64,000 nt of DNA, from the NCBI RefSeq assembly GCF_027125355.1, contig NZ_CP114052.1, forward strand, positions 1,240,001 to 1,304,000, given 5' to 3'. This stretch comes from Peptostreptococcus equinus (GTDB taxonomy: Bacteria; Bacillota; Clostridia; Peptostreptococcales; Peptostreptococcaceae). The notes under the pieces are model-generated. The model had not been told where the DNA came from and made no database searches. It saw only the letters and a list, made by a program, of their open reading frames with translations. Below, piece by piece: positions 36,291-45,610 of the stretch. The position numbers and the translations under genes are program-made. Positions within the stretch are counted from its first letter, which is position 1, and the number at the start of each line of letters is the position of its first letter.

Positions 36291-37631
36291 TTAAATTTTT
36301 TTCATTCTACAAATAAAGAAGCCATCCATTTTTACCTTATTAGGTAATATATTTATATATGCATTCTCATATTTATTTATAAATTCCAGATTGTTTATTA
36401 TATCCAATTCAAATTCTTTATTATTTTCTAAAAACTTATTTATTATATCTATATTTTCTTCTTTGAATATAGTACAAGTGGAGTATATTATTACTCCTCC
36501 TTTTTTTAAATATTTACTGGCATTTTCTAATATATTATACTGTATTTTTGGTAATTCTTGTAGATCTTCTTCCTTCTTATATTTAATTTCTGGCTTACGT
36601 CTTACTATTCCCATACCTGAACAAGGTACATCACATAGTATGTAATCAAAAGAATCCAACTTATTCTGATCTAATTTTAAAGCATCCGAAATCGAACATA
36701 TATTATTTTTTACCCCTAATCTTTTAACATAGGATTTAATAAGTTTTATTTTATGTTTATATATATCACACGAAATTACTTGTCCACTATTTTCAAGCAT
36801 TTCACATATATGCATTGATTTTCCACCAGGTGCTGCACATACATCTAGTACTTTTACATCTTTATTAGGATTTAAAGCCTTAGCTACCATCATTGAACTA
36901 AGATCTTGTACGCTAATATATCCATTTCTAAAAAGTATATTGTCTTCTATTGATTTAATATTCTCAACTTCTAATGCTTCATTAACATCTTCTACTTCTC
37001 TTACACTTATTTTCTCTTTTTCAAGTTCAGATATTATATATTTTTTTAAATCTTCAAAGGAATTAAATTCATTTTTTTTCAACATATTTATTCTTAAGTA
37101 AATCCTTGGTTTTAAAGATAGGGATTTTACAATATCTATGGCCTCATTGAAACCATATTGCTCAACTAATTTTTCTACTATCCATCTTTCAAAGGAATAT
37201 TTTATAGAAATATTTTCTATAGAATCCTCTTTAAGTACTCTTATTTTTTCCTTATCTCGTGCTATGTTTCTAAGCACAGCATTTACAAAACCTGAAGACT
37301 TATAATCAATTTTCTTTATAATTTTTACTGACTCATTAATTGAAGCATAATCTTTACTTCCCTGTAAAAAAATCAACTGATATACACCCATTCTTAAAAC
37401 TATTTTTACAGAATGAGCCATCTTTTTGACCTTTATCTTAGAATATTGATTTATTATATAATCTAAGTAAATTTTATTTTCTAAAACACCATATACAAGT
37501 TCTGTGGTAAACCCTCTATCCGAATCATTTAATTTACTATCCCTCAAAAAAGAGTTTAATGAAATATTAGAATAATTTTTATTAATTTCAATATCCATCA
37601 ACACTCTGTATGCTAGCTTTCTTGCTGTCAT
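36291..37631 (-). CDS. rsmB: 16S rRNA (cytosine967-C5)-methyltransferase RsmB
   Basis: Two-domain enzyme: an N-terminal NusB-like helical domain (about 1-140, SDRGFTTELVYGVL motif) and a C-terminal SAM domain with DVCAAPGGKSMHICEML near 265-281 and the catalytic cysteine in DVPCSGMG near 332-339. STCTIFKEEN carries the second conserved Cys. The 446-residue length is normal. AGGAG precedes the ATG. A 39-base perfect palindrome lies just upstream of its ribosome site. Confidence 0.95.
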   Translation of the reverse strand: MTARKLAYRVLMDIEINKNYSNISLNSFLRDSKLNDSDRGFTTELVYGVLENKIYLDYIINQYSKIKVKKMAHSVKIVLRMGVYQLIFLQGSKDYASINESVKIIKKIDYKSSGFVNAVLRNIARDKEKIRVLKEDSIENISIKYSFERWIVEKLVEQYGFNEAIDIVKSLSLKPRIYLRINMLKKNEFNSFEDLKKYIISELEKEKISVREVEDVNEALEVENIKSIEDNILFRNGYISVQDLSSMMVAKALNPNKDVKVLDVCAAPGGKSMHICEMLENSGQVISCDIYKHKIKLIKSYVKRLGVKNNICSISDALKLDQNKLDSFDYILCDVPCSGMGIVRRKPEIKYKKEEDLQELPKIQYNILENASKYLKKGGVIIYSTCTIFKEENIDIINKFLENNKEFELDIINNLEFINKYENAYINILPNKVKMDGFFICRMKKI

Positions 37632-37647
37632 ATTATCTCCTCACACG

Positions 37648-37686
37648 TATAATATGACTATATGTTCAACATATAGTCATATTATA
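37648..37686 (-). repeat. 19-base-arm perfect palindrome upstream of rsmB
   Basis: Arms 37648-37666 and 37668-37686 are exact complements around a single base. It lies 17 bases before the rsmB start and about 100 bases past the yugP-like stop. Its outer part reads TATAAT on the minus strand, so it overlaps a possible -10 element. It could be an operator or a terminator without U-tract. Confidence 0.5.
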
Positions 37687-37784
37687 AATCACTAATATCT
37701 CTAATAACTCTTAATTACTTATTGCTAATATTTATATTAATACTTATATTATTAATATAAGTATATTTAAATTAATAATAAATA

Positions 37785-38480
37785 TTAATCATCACTTCCC
37801 ATTCTTGCTATCAATACTAACCTAAGTAACTGAAGTATTGATGAAAGAGCTGCTGCCACATATGTAAGTGCCGCTGCACTTAAAACTCTTCTACATTCTC
37901 TGTTTTCATCATCGCTTGATATACCTAATGCTTCAAGTTGCTTTATAGCTCTACTAGATGCATTAAATTCAACTGGTAAAGTTACAATTTGGAACAATAC
38001 TGTTGCAGCAAACAACATAATCCCTATGTACAAAAACCTAGGACTAACTAGAAATCCAGCCATAATTACTATCCAAGAAGCTGATGATGCGAAATGTACT
38101 ACTGGTACAATTGCTGTCCTAAAAGTAAGTGGAAAATAACCCTTGCTGTGCTGTAGGGCATGTCCACATTCATGAGCTGCCACAGATATAGAAGTTATTG
38201 AATTTCCATGATAAACTTCTTCAGATAATGAAACTGTCTGATTTCTAGGATCATAATGGTCACTCAATACACCACCAACTGGATATATAGGTATATGACT
38301 TAATCCATTACTATCTAAAATTCTTCTTGCCACATCAAATCCAGTCATTCCTCTTTGTGATCTTACTTTAAAATATTTGTTTGTAACTGATTTTACTTTA
38401 AAAGATGCATATAAAGATATCAAAATAGCTGGTATCATCAATAGCATAGTACTGTCATAAAAACCATATGGATAATACAT
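37785..38480 (-). CDS. YugP-family zinc metallopeptidase, membrane-bound
   Basis: A 231-residue membrane protein with an N-terminal membrane segment (about 8-25), the zinc motif AAHECGHALQH near 106-116, and hydrophobic segments near 130-170 and at the C-terminus. These features define the YugP/DUF-type neutral zinc metallopeptidase family. Substrate unknown. It lies between fmt and rsmB, a common placement in clostridia, and ends before AT-only inverted repeats. Confidence 0.88.
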   Translation of the reverse strand: MYYPYGFYDSTMLLMIPAILISLYASFKVKSVTNKYFKVRSQRGMTGFDVARRILDSNGLSHIPIYPVGGVLSDHYDPRNQTVSLSEEVYHGNSITSISVAAHECGHALQHSKGYFPLTFRTAIVPVVHFASSASWIVIMAGFLVSPRFLYIGIMLFAATVLFQIVTLPVEFNASSRAIKQLEALGISSDDENRECRRVLSAAALTYVAAALSSILQLLRLVLIARMGSDD

Positions 38481-38535
38481 TAATCCACCTCATTTCTTTC
38501 CTAATAACATTATTATTAATATTAATAGTTTAAAA

Positions 38536-39465
38536 TTAATTTAAGCTTGACCCTACCTCTATCTTATTGCCTTTTATATATTCAGATACTTGCATTCTCT
38601 TTTTATTTGGCATTTGAATCTCACTTATATTAAGTATACCCTCTTTGCATGAAATTCTAATACCATTTTTATCAACAGATAAAATTTTACCTGGTTCTTG
38701 TTCTGAATTTTTATTTTCTACAGAGGATTTCCATATTTTCATCTTTTGGTCATTATATATTGACCATGCTCCAGGCCATGGAACTACCCCTCTTATTAGA
38801 TTATGTAAGTCGTTAGCTTTTTTATTAAAATCTAAATGACCTAAATCTTTATCCATTAATGGTGCATAGTTTGATAATGAATCATCTTGTTTTATTCTTT
38901 TATTTGTACCGGCTTCAATATCCTTTATAGTATCTATTAGCAATTCAGCGCCTTGTACCATCATTATATCATGTAACTGACCAGCATTTATTTCATTATC
39001 TAGTTCAAACTCCTTAGTAGATATAATATCTCCTGTATCAAGCCCTTCATCCATATACATTATTGTTACACCAGTTTTCTTTTCACCATTTATAATAGCC
39101 CAATTTATAGGTGCTGCACCCCTATATTTAGGAAGTAAAGATACATGAATATTTATACATCCAAACTTTGGCAATTCTAGAAGTTCTTTTTTTAGAATTT
39201 GGCCAAATGCAATAACTACTATTAAATCTGGATTAATTTCTTTCATTCTCTTCATAAAACCAGTTTCAGTAGTCTTATTAGGTTGCAATATTTCAATATT
39301 TTTTTCTATAGCAAACTCTTTTACTGGAGAATATGCTAATTTCTTGCCCCTACCTTTAGGTCTATCTGGCTGAGTAACTACAGCACATACTTCATGCTCA
39401 CTATTTACTAGTTTTTCTAGGGATGGTACTGCAATATCTGGTGTGCCCATGAAAACTATACGCAT
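38536..39465 (-). CDS. fmt: Methionyl-tRNA formyltransferase
   Basis: Formylates initiator tRNA with 10-formyl-THF. The formyltransferase domain has FMGTPDIAVPSLEKL (6-20) and the catalytic Asn-His-Asp set in NIHVSLLPKYRGAAPINWAI (split: NIHVSLLPKYRG near 106-117; GLDTGDI near 143-149). The C-terminal OB domain begins near 205. The ATG at 39465 lies one base past the def stop with AAGGTG inside def, so the pair is coupled; a GTG nine bases earlier is the alternative. It has 309 residues. Confidence 0.96.
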   Translation of the reverse strand: MRIVFMGTPDIAVPSLEKLVNSEHEVCAVVTQPDRPKGRGKKLAYSPVKEFAIEKNIEILQPNKTTETGFMKRMKEINPDLIVVIAFGQILKKELLELPKFGCINIHVSLLPKYRGAAPINWAIINGEKKTGVTIMYMDEGLDTGDIISTKEFELDNEINAGQLHDIMMVQGAELLIDTIKDIEAGTNKRIKQDDSLSNYAPLMDKDLGHLDFNKKANDLHNLIRGVVPWPGAWSIYNDQKMKIWKSSVENKNSEQEPGKILSVDKNGIRISCKEGILNISEIQMPNKKRMQVSEYIKGNKIEVGSSLN

Positions 39466-39466
39466 A

Positions 39467-39913
39467 CTATTCACCTTCTTTTACTTTTTCTACAAATAGT
39501 ATTCCTTCTAAGTGATCCAATTCATGGCAAAATGCTCTAGCCAAAAATCCTTCACCTTCTACCAAAATATCATTTCCATCTCTATCTTGAGCCTTTACCT
39601 TTACATAACTAGGTCTAGTAACTTCGCCAACATAATCCACAACGCTAAGGCAACCTTCTACATCTGTTTGTTCCCCCTTAGCTTCAAGTATCTCAGGATT
39701 TATTAATTCTATTAATCCTTCTCCTATATCAACTACTACAGCTCTTCTAAGTATTCCTACCTGTGGAGCTGCAAGACCTACTCCATCTTCACTATACATA
39801 GTATCAGCCATATCATTTAAAATAGAGTGCAATCTTTCATTAAACTCTATAACTGGCTTTGATTTTTTATTTAATACTGGATCTCCCATTTTTAATACAT
39901 TTCTAATTGCCAT
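39467..39913 (-). CDS. def: Peptide deformylase
   Basis: Metalloenzyme that removes the formyl group from nascent proteins. The three signature motifs are seen: [10 protein letters not shown] (44-53), EGCLSV (86-91, metal Cys) and HELDHLEG (130-137, metal His and catalytic Glu). Its 148 residues are typical of clostridial type. It lies 9 bases after priA and one base before fmt. Confidence 0.97.
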   Translation of the reverse strand: MAIRNVLKMGDPVLNKKSKPVIEFNERLHSILNDMADTMYSEDGVGLAAPQVGILRRAVVVDIGEGLIELINPEILEAKGEQTDVEGCLSVVDYVGEVTRPSYVKVKAQDRDGNDILVEGEGFLARAFCHELDHLEGILFVEKVKEGE

Positions 39914-39922
39914 ATTTTCCTC

Positions 39923-42388
39923 CTATATAAATGTGTTTGGATTCAATTCCAATGATATACTTACGCTTTTATTAAAAATTTCTTCATACTTTTCTATACA
40001 TATATATTTTACCATAGCTTTCAAGTCCTTGATATCCACTTGTGTGTCTTTTATTACAACTTGCCACCTATATTTATCTTTTATTTTATTTATTGAACAT
40101 TCATTTGGCCCTAAAATCAATGGCTGAGAATACTTTGAACTAGATTCGATTAAATACTTAAAAGTTTTATAAAATTTATATGAATCCTCTTTTACCTGAT
40201 TATAGTTTTTACCCGAAAATACTATTCTCAAAATATTGTTAAAGGGTTCGTAAGCAAATGCCTCTCTTAACTTAATTTCTGACTCATAAAAGGCTTTATA
40301 ATCATAACTAGCAGCTTTGTTGATTACAAAATGATCTGTATCATAAGTTTGTAATATTACCTTTCCTTTTTTGTCAGCTCTTCCCGCTCTACCAGCTACC
40401 TGTGTTATTTGCTGAAAGGAATGCTCAAATGATCTGTAGTCCGGATAGTTTAACATCATATCCGCTGACACTATTCCTACCAATGTCACATTATCAAAAT
40501 CATGTCCTTTTGATAAAATTTGAGTCCCTATTAATATCTGAGCTTTTCCTTCATTAAAATCACTTAATATTTTTTCCAATTGACCCTTTTTAGAAGTGGT
40601 ATCCTTATCAATTCTAAGTACTTTATAATCAGGGAACATTTTTTTTATTTCTTCCTCTATTTTTTGAGTACCAAATCCTATACTCGAAATTTTATTTGAG
40701 CCACATACAGGACATATATTAGGAATTTCCTCTTCATGTCCACAATAGTGGCATACTCCTTTATTTTTATACTTATGGTAAGTAAGAGATATATCGCAGT
40801 TTTTACATTTAAATACATGACCACAATTCTTACAAGATACAAAATTAGCATAACCTCTTCTATTCAAGTATAAAATAACCTGTTCGCCTTTTTTTAATGT
40901 TTCTCTAATTTCACTTGTTAATTTTTTGCTTAAATCAGATTTATTACCTATTTCCACTTCTTTTCTCATATCCACAATTTCAATGTTAGGCATAGACATA
41001 TTGTTAGCTCTATTATCCAATTTAAGTAAATTATATATACCTTGAGTGGCTTTTAAATAATCACTAATTGATGGTGTTGCTGATCCCATTACTAAACATA
41101 TATTTTCTTTTATAGATTTATATCTAGCTACTTCAAGTGTGTCATATTTAGGTGTCATTTCTGATTTATAGGACATATCATGTTCTTCATCTATAATTAT
41201 TAAGCCTAGTGAATTATATGGTAAAAATATAGACGATCTAGTTCCTATGACTATTCTTATATTGCCATCTTTTACTTGTTTATACATATCATGTTTTTGA
41301 CCTTCTGATAATTGGCTATGATATATTCCAACAATTGATCCAAATCTACTTCTTACTCTTGAAATCATCTGAGGCGTAAGTGCTATTTCTGGAACCAAAA
41401 ATAAGCTATCCAGTCCTATATCTAGCATATATTTTATTAATTCTAAATATATTTCTGTCTTACCACTTCCAGTTACGCCATGTAGTAAAAAGGGCTTATT
41501 TTCTATATTTTCATCCTTATAACTTTTTGTTATTTCTTCAAATATATGTTTTTGATTACTATTTAATTCAATTTGTTTATCTGGATGGAAGTAATTTTGT
41601 TTGACTGATCTATATGCTTGTACTTCATCAATTTTTACAATTCCTTTTTTCACCATTGATTTTACTGTACTACTGCCTACTTCAAATATATCTCTAAGAT
41701 CATTTAATAGTATTGATTCATTTAAGGATAACAAATAAATTAATTTTTCTTGTTTCTTACCTAATCTTAATTTTTCTTCTTCAATATACTTAAGCAATTC
41801 TTCATATGGAATACTGAGAGATACATTTAATAATTTTATTTGATTTATTTTTTCTTTATATATCCATTTAGCAGCTATTAAATTTTTGTCTAACAATTTT
41901 TTTATAAGGCTATACCCGTAATTAGATAAGCAGTAGTTATAATATAGTTGTTTTTCACTCCTGATTTCTTTTAAGAGCTTACTTTCCTTTTCTGATAAGT
42001 CTACAGTAGTATAATTCTTTAATTCTAATACTTTTATCGACTCATTTTTATATCCCTTAGGATAAAAAAGAGAAATAACATCGTTATAAGTACACATATA
42101 CCTATTTCTCATCCAAAATATTAATCTTATTTGATTTTTTGAAAACATAGGTTCCTTGTCAAGTATATCAAAAATATCTTTTACCTTGTCAGCCTCTATT
42201 TTATCTTTACTATTTATATATTTACTAATACTAACTACAAAACCTTCTATAGGTTTGTTTGACTTTCCAAAAGGCAGGCTTACTCTGTGTCCTATCCTTA
42301 ATTCATTTTCCAAATGTTGAGGCAGAGAATATGTAAATAACATATCAGAGTATCTGCCCTTATTTCTTAATATAACTTGTAAATACAT
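39923..42388 (-). CDS. priA: Primosomal helicase PriA
   Basis: Restarts collapsed replication forks. The ATG at 42388 with GGAGG gives 821 residues and begins YLQVILRNKGRYSDMLFTY (DNA 3'-end binding domain). The helicase core has Walker A GVTGSGKTEIYL near 303-314 and DEEHD near 396-400. The zinc module with eight cysteines starts at CKNCGHVFKCKNC and continues through CHYCG and CPVCG. The C-terminal domain follows. An ATG at 42424 overlaps the terminator hairpin and is rejected. Confidence 0.96.
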   Translation of the reverse strand: MYLQVILRNKGRYSDMLFTYSLPQHLENELRIGHRVSLPFGKSNKPIEGFVVSISKYINSKDKIEADKVKDIFDILDKEPMFSKNQIRLIFWMRNRYMCTYNDVISLFYPKGYKNESIKVLELKNYTTVDLSEKESKLLKEIRSEKQLYYNYCLSNYGYSLIKKLLDKNLIAAKWIYKEKINQIKLLNVSLSIPYEELLKYIEEEKLRLGKKQEKLIYLLSLNESILLNDLRDIFEVGSSTVKSMVKKGIVKIDEVQAYRSVKQNYFHPDKQIELNSNQKHIFEEITKSYKDENIENKPFLLHGVTGSGKTEIYLELIKYMLDIGLDSLFLVPEIALTPQMISRVRSRFGSIVGIYHSQLSEGQKHDMYKQVKDGNIRIVIGTRSSIFLPYNSLGLIIIDEEHDMSYKSEMTPKYDTLEVARYKSIKENICLVMGSATPSISDYLKATQGIYNLLKLDNRANNMSMPNIEIVDMRKEVEIGNKSDLSKKLTSEIRETLKKGEQVILYLNRRGYANFVSCKNCGHVFKCKNCDISLTYHKYKNKGVCHYCGHEEEIPNICPVCGSNKISSIGFGTQKIEEEIKKMFPDYKVLRIDKDTTSKKGQLEKILSDFNEGKAQILIGTQILSKGHDFDNVTLVGIVSADMMLNYPDYRSFEHSFQQITQVAGRAGRADKKGKVILQTYDTDHFVINKAASYDYKAFYESEIKLREAFAYEPFNNILRIVFSGKNYNQVKEDSYKFYKTFKYLIESSSKYSQPLILGPNECSINKIKDKYRWQVVIKDTQVDIKDLKAMVKYICIEKYEEIFNKSVSISLELNPNTFI

Positions 42389-42400
42389 TTCTCCACCTCC

Positions 42401-42430
42401 TAAAAACGGGGAATGTTTTATCATCCCCCT
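42401..42430 (-). terminator. Terminator-like hairpin between coaBC and priA
   Basis: Eight-base stem (42408-42415 with 42422-42429, one G-U pair) and TTTTT on the minus strand, directly before the AGGAGG of priA. It starts 9 bases past the coaBC stop. It would limit read-through into priA-def-fmt unless antiterminated. Confidence 0.65.
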
Positions 42431-42438
42431 AAATTTTT

Positions 42439-43647
42439 TTATCTATTCAACTCTTTTAATGCTTTATCAAGTATTATATTTCCTACTTCTTCTTTTAGAA
42501 GCTTTGGAAATTCTTCTATATTTCCATGCACATCAATTATCTTTACTATATTAGTATCTGTGCCAAAGCCTGCACCCGATTTAGTTAAATCATTAGCAAC
42601 AATAAAATTAAGATTTTTCTTTTTTATTTTCTTTTTAGCATTTTCCAATACATCGTTCGTTTCTGCAGCAAAACCAATTAAAACTTGATTCTCTTTTATT
42701 TTCCCAAGTTCCATTGCAACATCCTTATTTCTGTCCAATTCTATTATTAAGTCATCATCTGATTTTTTAATCTTTTTATCACAATAAGTTTTAGGCTTGT
42801 AGTCAGCTACTGCTGCGCTTTGAATCACTATATTTGCATCCTTAAATTTCTCTGTCATTGCATCATATAAATTTTCAGCAGATTCTATTGAAATAAACTT
42901 ATCCACACCTTTAGGTATTTCTAAATTTGTTTTTCCAGACACCAAAGTGACTTTAGCACCGCGCTCTATTGCACTTTTTGCAATGGCATAACCCATTTTA
43001 CCACTAGATCTGTTTGTAATATATCTCACTGGATCTATTGCCTCAATTGTAGGACCTGCAGTGATTAAAACTTTTATATCTTTTAAATCCTTGTTTATAT
43101 TTTTATTTGTAAAGTAATTTTCAACATAATTAACAATTGTATCAACATGAGCTAATTTTCCTTTACCTATGTCCCCACAGGCTAGCAATCCTTCGTCTGG
43201 TTCTATGAATAAACATGAGTGTTCTTTTAGTTTTTTAATATTATCTTGTACTATTGAATTTTCATACATATTCGTATTCATAGCTGGTGCAATTACTACT
43301 TGAGATTTTGTTGCCATAACAGTGGTCGTAAGCATATCATCTGCAATACCGTTAGCCATTTTACCTATAAAGTTTGCAGAAGCTGGCACTATTAAAAACA
43401 TATCTGCCTTTTTAGCTAGTTCAATGTGTTCAACTTCCCAAGTCTTTGGTTCTTCAAACATATGGTTAATTACAAAGTTATTACTTAAGGTTTGGAATGT
43501 CATAGGCTGTACAAATTCACATGCTGACTTGGTCATAATAACATGTATATTAAAACCTAGTTTCTTTAATTTACTAACAATATCACATGATTTGTAAGCC
43601 GCAATGCCACCTGTCACTCCAACTACAATTGTCTTATCATTATACAT
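42439..43647 (-). CDS. coaBC: Bifunctional phosphopantothenoylcysteine decarboxylase/synthase
   Basis: Two steps of coenzyme A synthesis. The N-terminal FMN-dependent CoaC half (about 1-180) has VTGGIAAYKSCD (9-20) and the PAMNTNMYEN motif near 116-125 with the catalytic Cys region LACGDIGKGKL near 154-164. The CoaB half begins at about 190, with AGPTIEAIDPVRYI and NRSSGKMGYA near 195-220 and the AADY-type AAVADYKPK. At 402 residues it is complete. It lies after rpoZ as in many Firmicutes. Confidence 0.96.
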   Translation of the reverse strand: MYNDKTIVVGVTGGIAAYKSCDIVSKLKKLGFNIHVIMTKSACEFVQPMTFQTLSNNFVINHMFEEPKTWEVEHIELAKKADMFLIVPASANFIGKMANGIADDMLTTTVMATKSQVVIAPAMNTNMYENSIVQDNIKKLKEHSCLFIEPDEGLLACGDIGKGKLAHVDTIVNYVENYFTNKNINKDLKDIKVLITAGPTIEAIDPVRYITNRSSGKMGYAIAKSAIERGAKVTLVSGKTNLEIPKGVDKFISIESAENLYDAMTEKFKDANIVIQSAAVADYKPKTYCDKKIKKSDDDLIIELDRNKDVAMELGKIKENQVLIGFAAETNDVLENAKKKIKKKNLNFIVANDLTKSGAGFGTDTNIVKIIDVHGNIEEFPKLLKEEVGNIILDKALKELNR

Positions 43648-43707
43648 AATATCTACTCCTAAATTAATGCCAAAACTTTATATCAAACTCTTTTATATTA
43701 ATTTTTA

Positions 43708-43974
43708 TTATTCTTGTTCTAACAATTTTCTTTCTTGTTCAATCTTGTGAGCAATTTCTTTTTCTAAAATTTCATTTTCTGTTAATAATCTGTAATCAAC
43801 CTTACCTGCAATTATTTCCTCACTAGCTACTACAACTGGCTTATCTGTAGGGTCTGCTTCTATTAAAGGTTCATTGTTATTTACAAGTTCTCTTGCTCTT
43901 TTTGAAACTGTTGCGATTAAATAATATCTATTATCTATCTTTTCTACTATATCATTAAGTGATGGTTTTAACAT
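43708..43974 (-). CDS. rpoZ: RNA polymerase omega subunit
   Basis: An 88-residue subunit that helps assemble beta-prime. LKPSLNDIVEKIDNRYYLI (2-20) and TVSKRARELVNN (23-34) are the family hallmarks, and IAGKVDYRLL near 55-64 follows. It starts three bases after the gmk stop with its ribosome site inside the end of gmk. The order gmk-rpoZ-coaBC is standard. Confidence 0.95.
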   Translation of the reverse strand: MLKPSLNDIVEKIDNRYYLIATVSKRARELVNNNEPLIEADPTDKPVVVASEEIIAGKVDYRLLTENEILEKEIAHKIEQERKLLEQE

Positions 43975-43977
43975 AAT

Positions 43978-44595
43978 TTAAATCTCCTTTTTAAAAATAC
44001 TTATAATTTCTTCTTTATATCTTATTACTTTTGATCTCTCTGCATTTACTATACTCATTACTTGATCAGCAGATTTCTCTATGCTATCATTAAAAATAAA
44101 ATAATCATAATCCTTTATCAGTTTTATTTCACCAAAAGCAGACGACATTCTTTTTTCAATCTGATCTATAGTTTCTGTTCCTCTACCAACTATCCTATTT
44201 TTAAGCTCATTTAGACTTGGCGGTAAAATAAAAATAAATACTGCTTGCGGAAATTTCTTTTTAACCTGCATAGCCCCCTGCATTTCTATTTCCAAGATTA
44301 TGTCAGTGCCATTTTCTAATTGATCGTATATTTCTTGTTTTGGCGTTCCATAATAATTATCATATACTCTAGCATATTCCAACAATTGCCCGTTTTCTAT
44401 CATATGCTCAAATTGTTCTTTTGTTTTGTAGTAATAGCTTATACCTTCAACTTCTCCAGTTCTAGGTTGTCTAGTAGTTGCTGAAACAGAAAGCATAATA
44501 TTATCGTTATTTTCGATTACTTTTTTGCATACAGTACCTTTTCCTGCACCACTTGGCCCTGAAACAACTAGCAATAGTCCTCTTTTCTTTAACAT
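43978..44595 (-). CDS. gmk: Guanylate kinase
   Basis: Phosphorylates GMP to GDP. P-loop SGPSGAGKGTV lies at about residues 12-22. The GMP-binding TRQPRTGEVEGISYYY and the lid residues follow. The 205-residue length is usual. It lies 15 bases after yicC. The small remA (DUF370) gene that commonly sits between yicC and gmk in Firmicutes is not present in that gap. Confidence 0.97.
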   Translation of the reverse strand: MLKKRGLLLVVSGPSGAGKGTVCKKVIENNDNIMLSVSATTRQPRTGEVEGISYYYKTKEQFEHMIENGQLLEYARVYDNYYGTPKQEIYDQLENGTDIILEIEMQGAMQVKKKFPQAVFIFILPPSLNELKNRIVGRGTETIDQIEKRMSSAFGEIKLIKDYDYFIFNDSIEKSADQVMSIVNAERSKVIRYKEEIISIFKKEI

Positions 44596-44610
44596 TACAT
44601 CCTCCTATAA

Positions 44611-45504
44611 CTATTCTATATTTTGAATCTGCTCTCTTATTTTTTCTAGTTCAGATTTAATTTGAATTACTAAATTAGTTATATTAATATCAGAAGACTT
44701 TGATCCGATAGTATTAACTTCCCTATTCATCTCTTGAATCAAAAAGTCCATTTTTCTACCTATAGAATCTTCTATATTTATAGCATCTCTCATTTGAATT
44801 ATATGGCTTTTAAACCTAACTATTTCTTCTGTTATACTAGATTTATCTGCAAAAATTGCAATTTCTTGCGCTAATCTTGACTCGTCTACTTTATTAGATA
44901 CATCTAGTAATTCACTTAATCTAGTCTCTAGTCTAAGTCTATAATCATCTACTACTGTATCTGAAAAGTTCTCTATCTTTTGTATAGAACTTTCTAAAAT
45001 ATTAGATCTTAGTAAAATATCTTCTTTTAGCTTCTCTCCTTCAATTACTCTCATATTACATAATTTTTCAAGAGCATTTCTACTTGCTTTTTCAAACATA
45101 TACCATAACTTTTCTTCATCTTCTTGAGCTTCTTCTTGCTTTATAACATCAGGAAATCTAGCTATATCTATAGGAGAAATAGTATTTAATGATTCTTTAT
45201 TATTCATCACATTCTCGCTAATATCGCTAATAATATTATAATATTGCTTAGCTAAATCTTTGTCATAGTCTAATTTTAAACCACTAGTTCCTATTACATC
45301 AAATTTGATATATGCATCCATTCTACCTCTAGATATATATTCTTTTACCAATTGTCTAAATCTATCTTCTAAAAATGATATTTTTCGCGGTATTCTAGGA
45401 TTTATATCAAGATATTTGTGGTTAATAGTCTTGCACTCCACGCTAATACTATAGTTTTCATCTTTATATTCACCGATTCCAAAACCGGTCATACTTTTAG
45501 CCAT
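44611..45504 (-). CDS. yicC: YicC family protein (endoribonuclease-type)
   Basis: A 297-residue protein starting AKSMTGFGIGEYKDENY, the YicC hallmark. A central helical region and the C-terminal DUF1732 segment (EEIVRFKSHIIQMRD, then GRKMDFLIQEMNREVNTIGSK) follow. YicC proteins have been described as a distinct endoribonuclease family in E. coli and Bacillus. GGAG precedes the ATG. It heads the yicC-gmk-rpoZ-coaBC run. Confidence 0.92.
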   Translation of the reverse strand: MAKSMTGFGIGEYKDENYSISVECKTINHKYLDINPRIPRKISFLEDRFRQLVKEYISRGRMDAYIKFDVIGTSGLKLDYDKDLAKQYYNIISDISENVMNNKESLNTISPIDIARFPDVIKQEEAQEDEEKLWYMFEKASRNALEKLCNMRVIEGEKLKEDILLRSNILESSIQKIENFSDTVVDDYRLRLETRLSELLDVSNKVDESRLAQEIAIFADKSSITEEIVRFKSHIIQMRDAINIEDSIGRKMDFLIQEMNREVNTIGSKSSDINITNLVIQIKSELEKIREQIQNIE

Positions 45505-45610
45505 AATCTATCTCCAATTCTAAATAAATATATTCAGTAAATTTAATTATAACATATTTTAACCTGATTTTTACATTTTATATAAGTTTTCTTTATTTTT
45601 ATTTCAAAAT

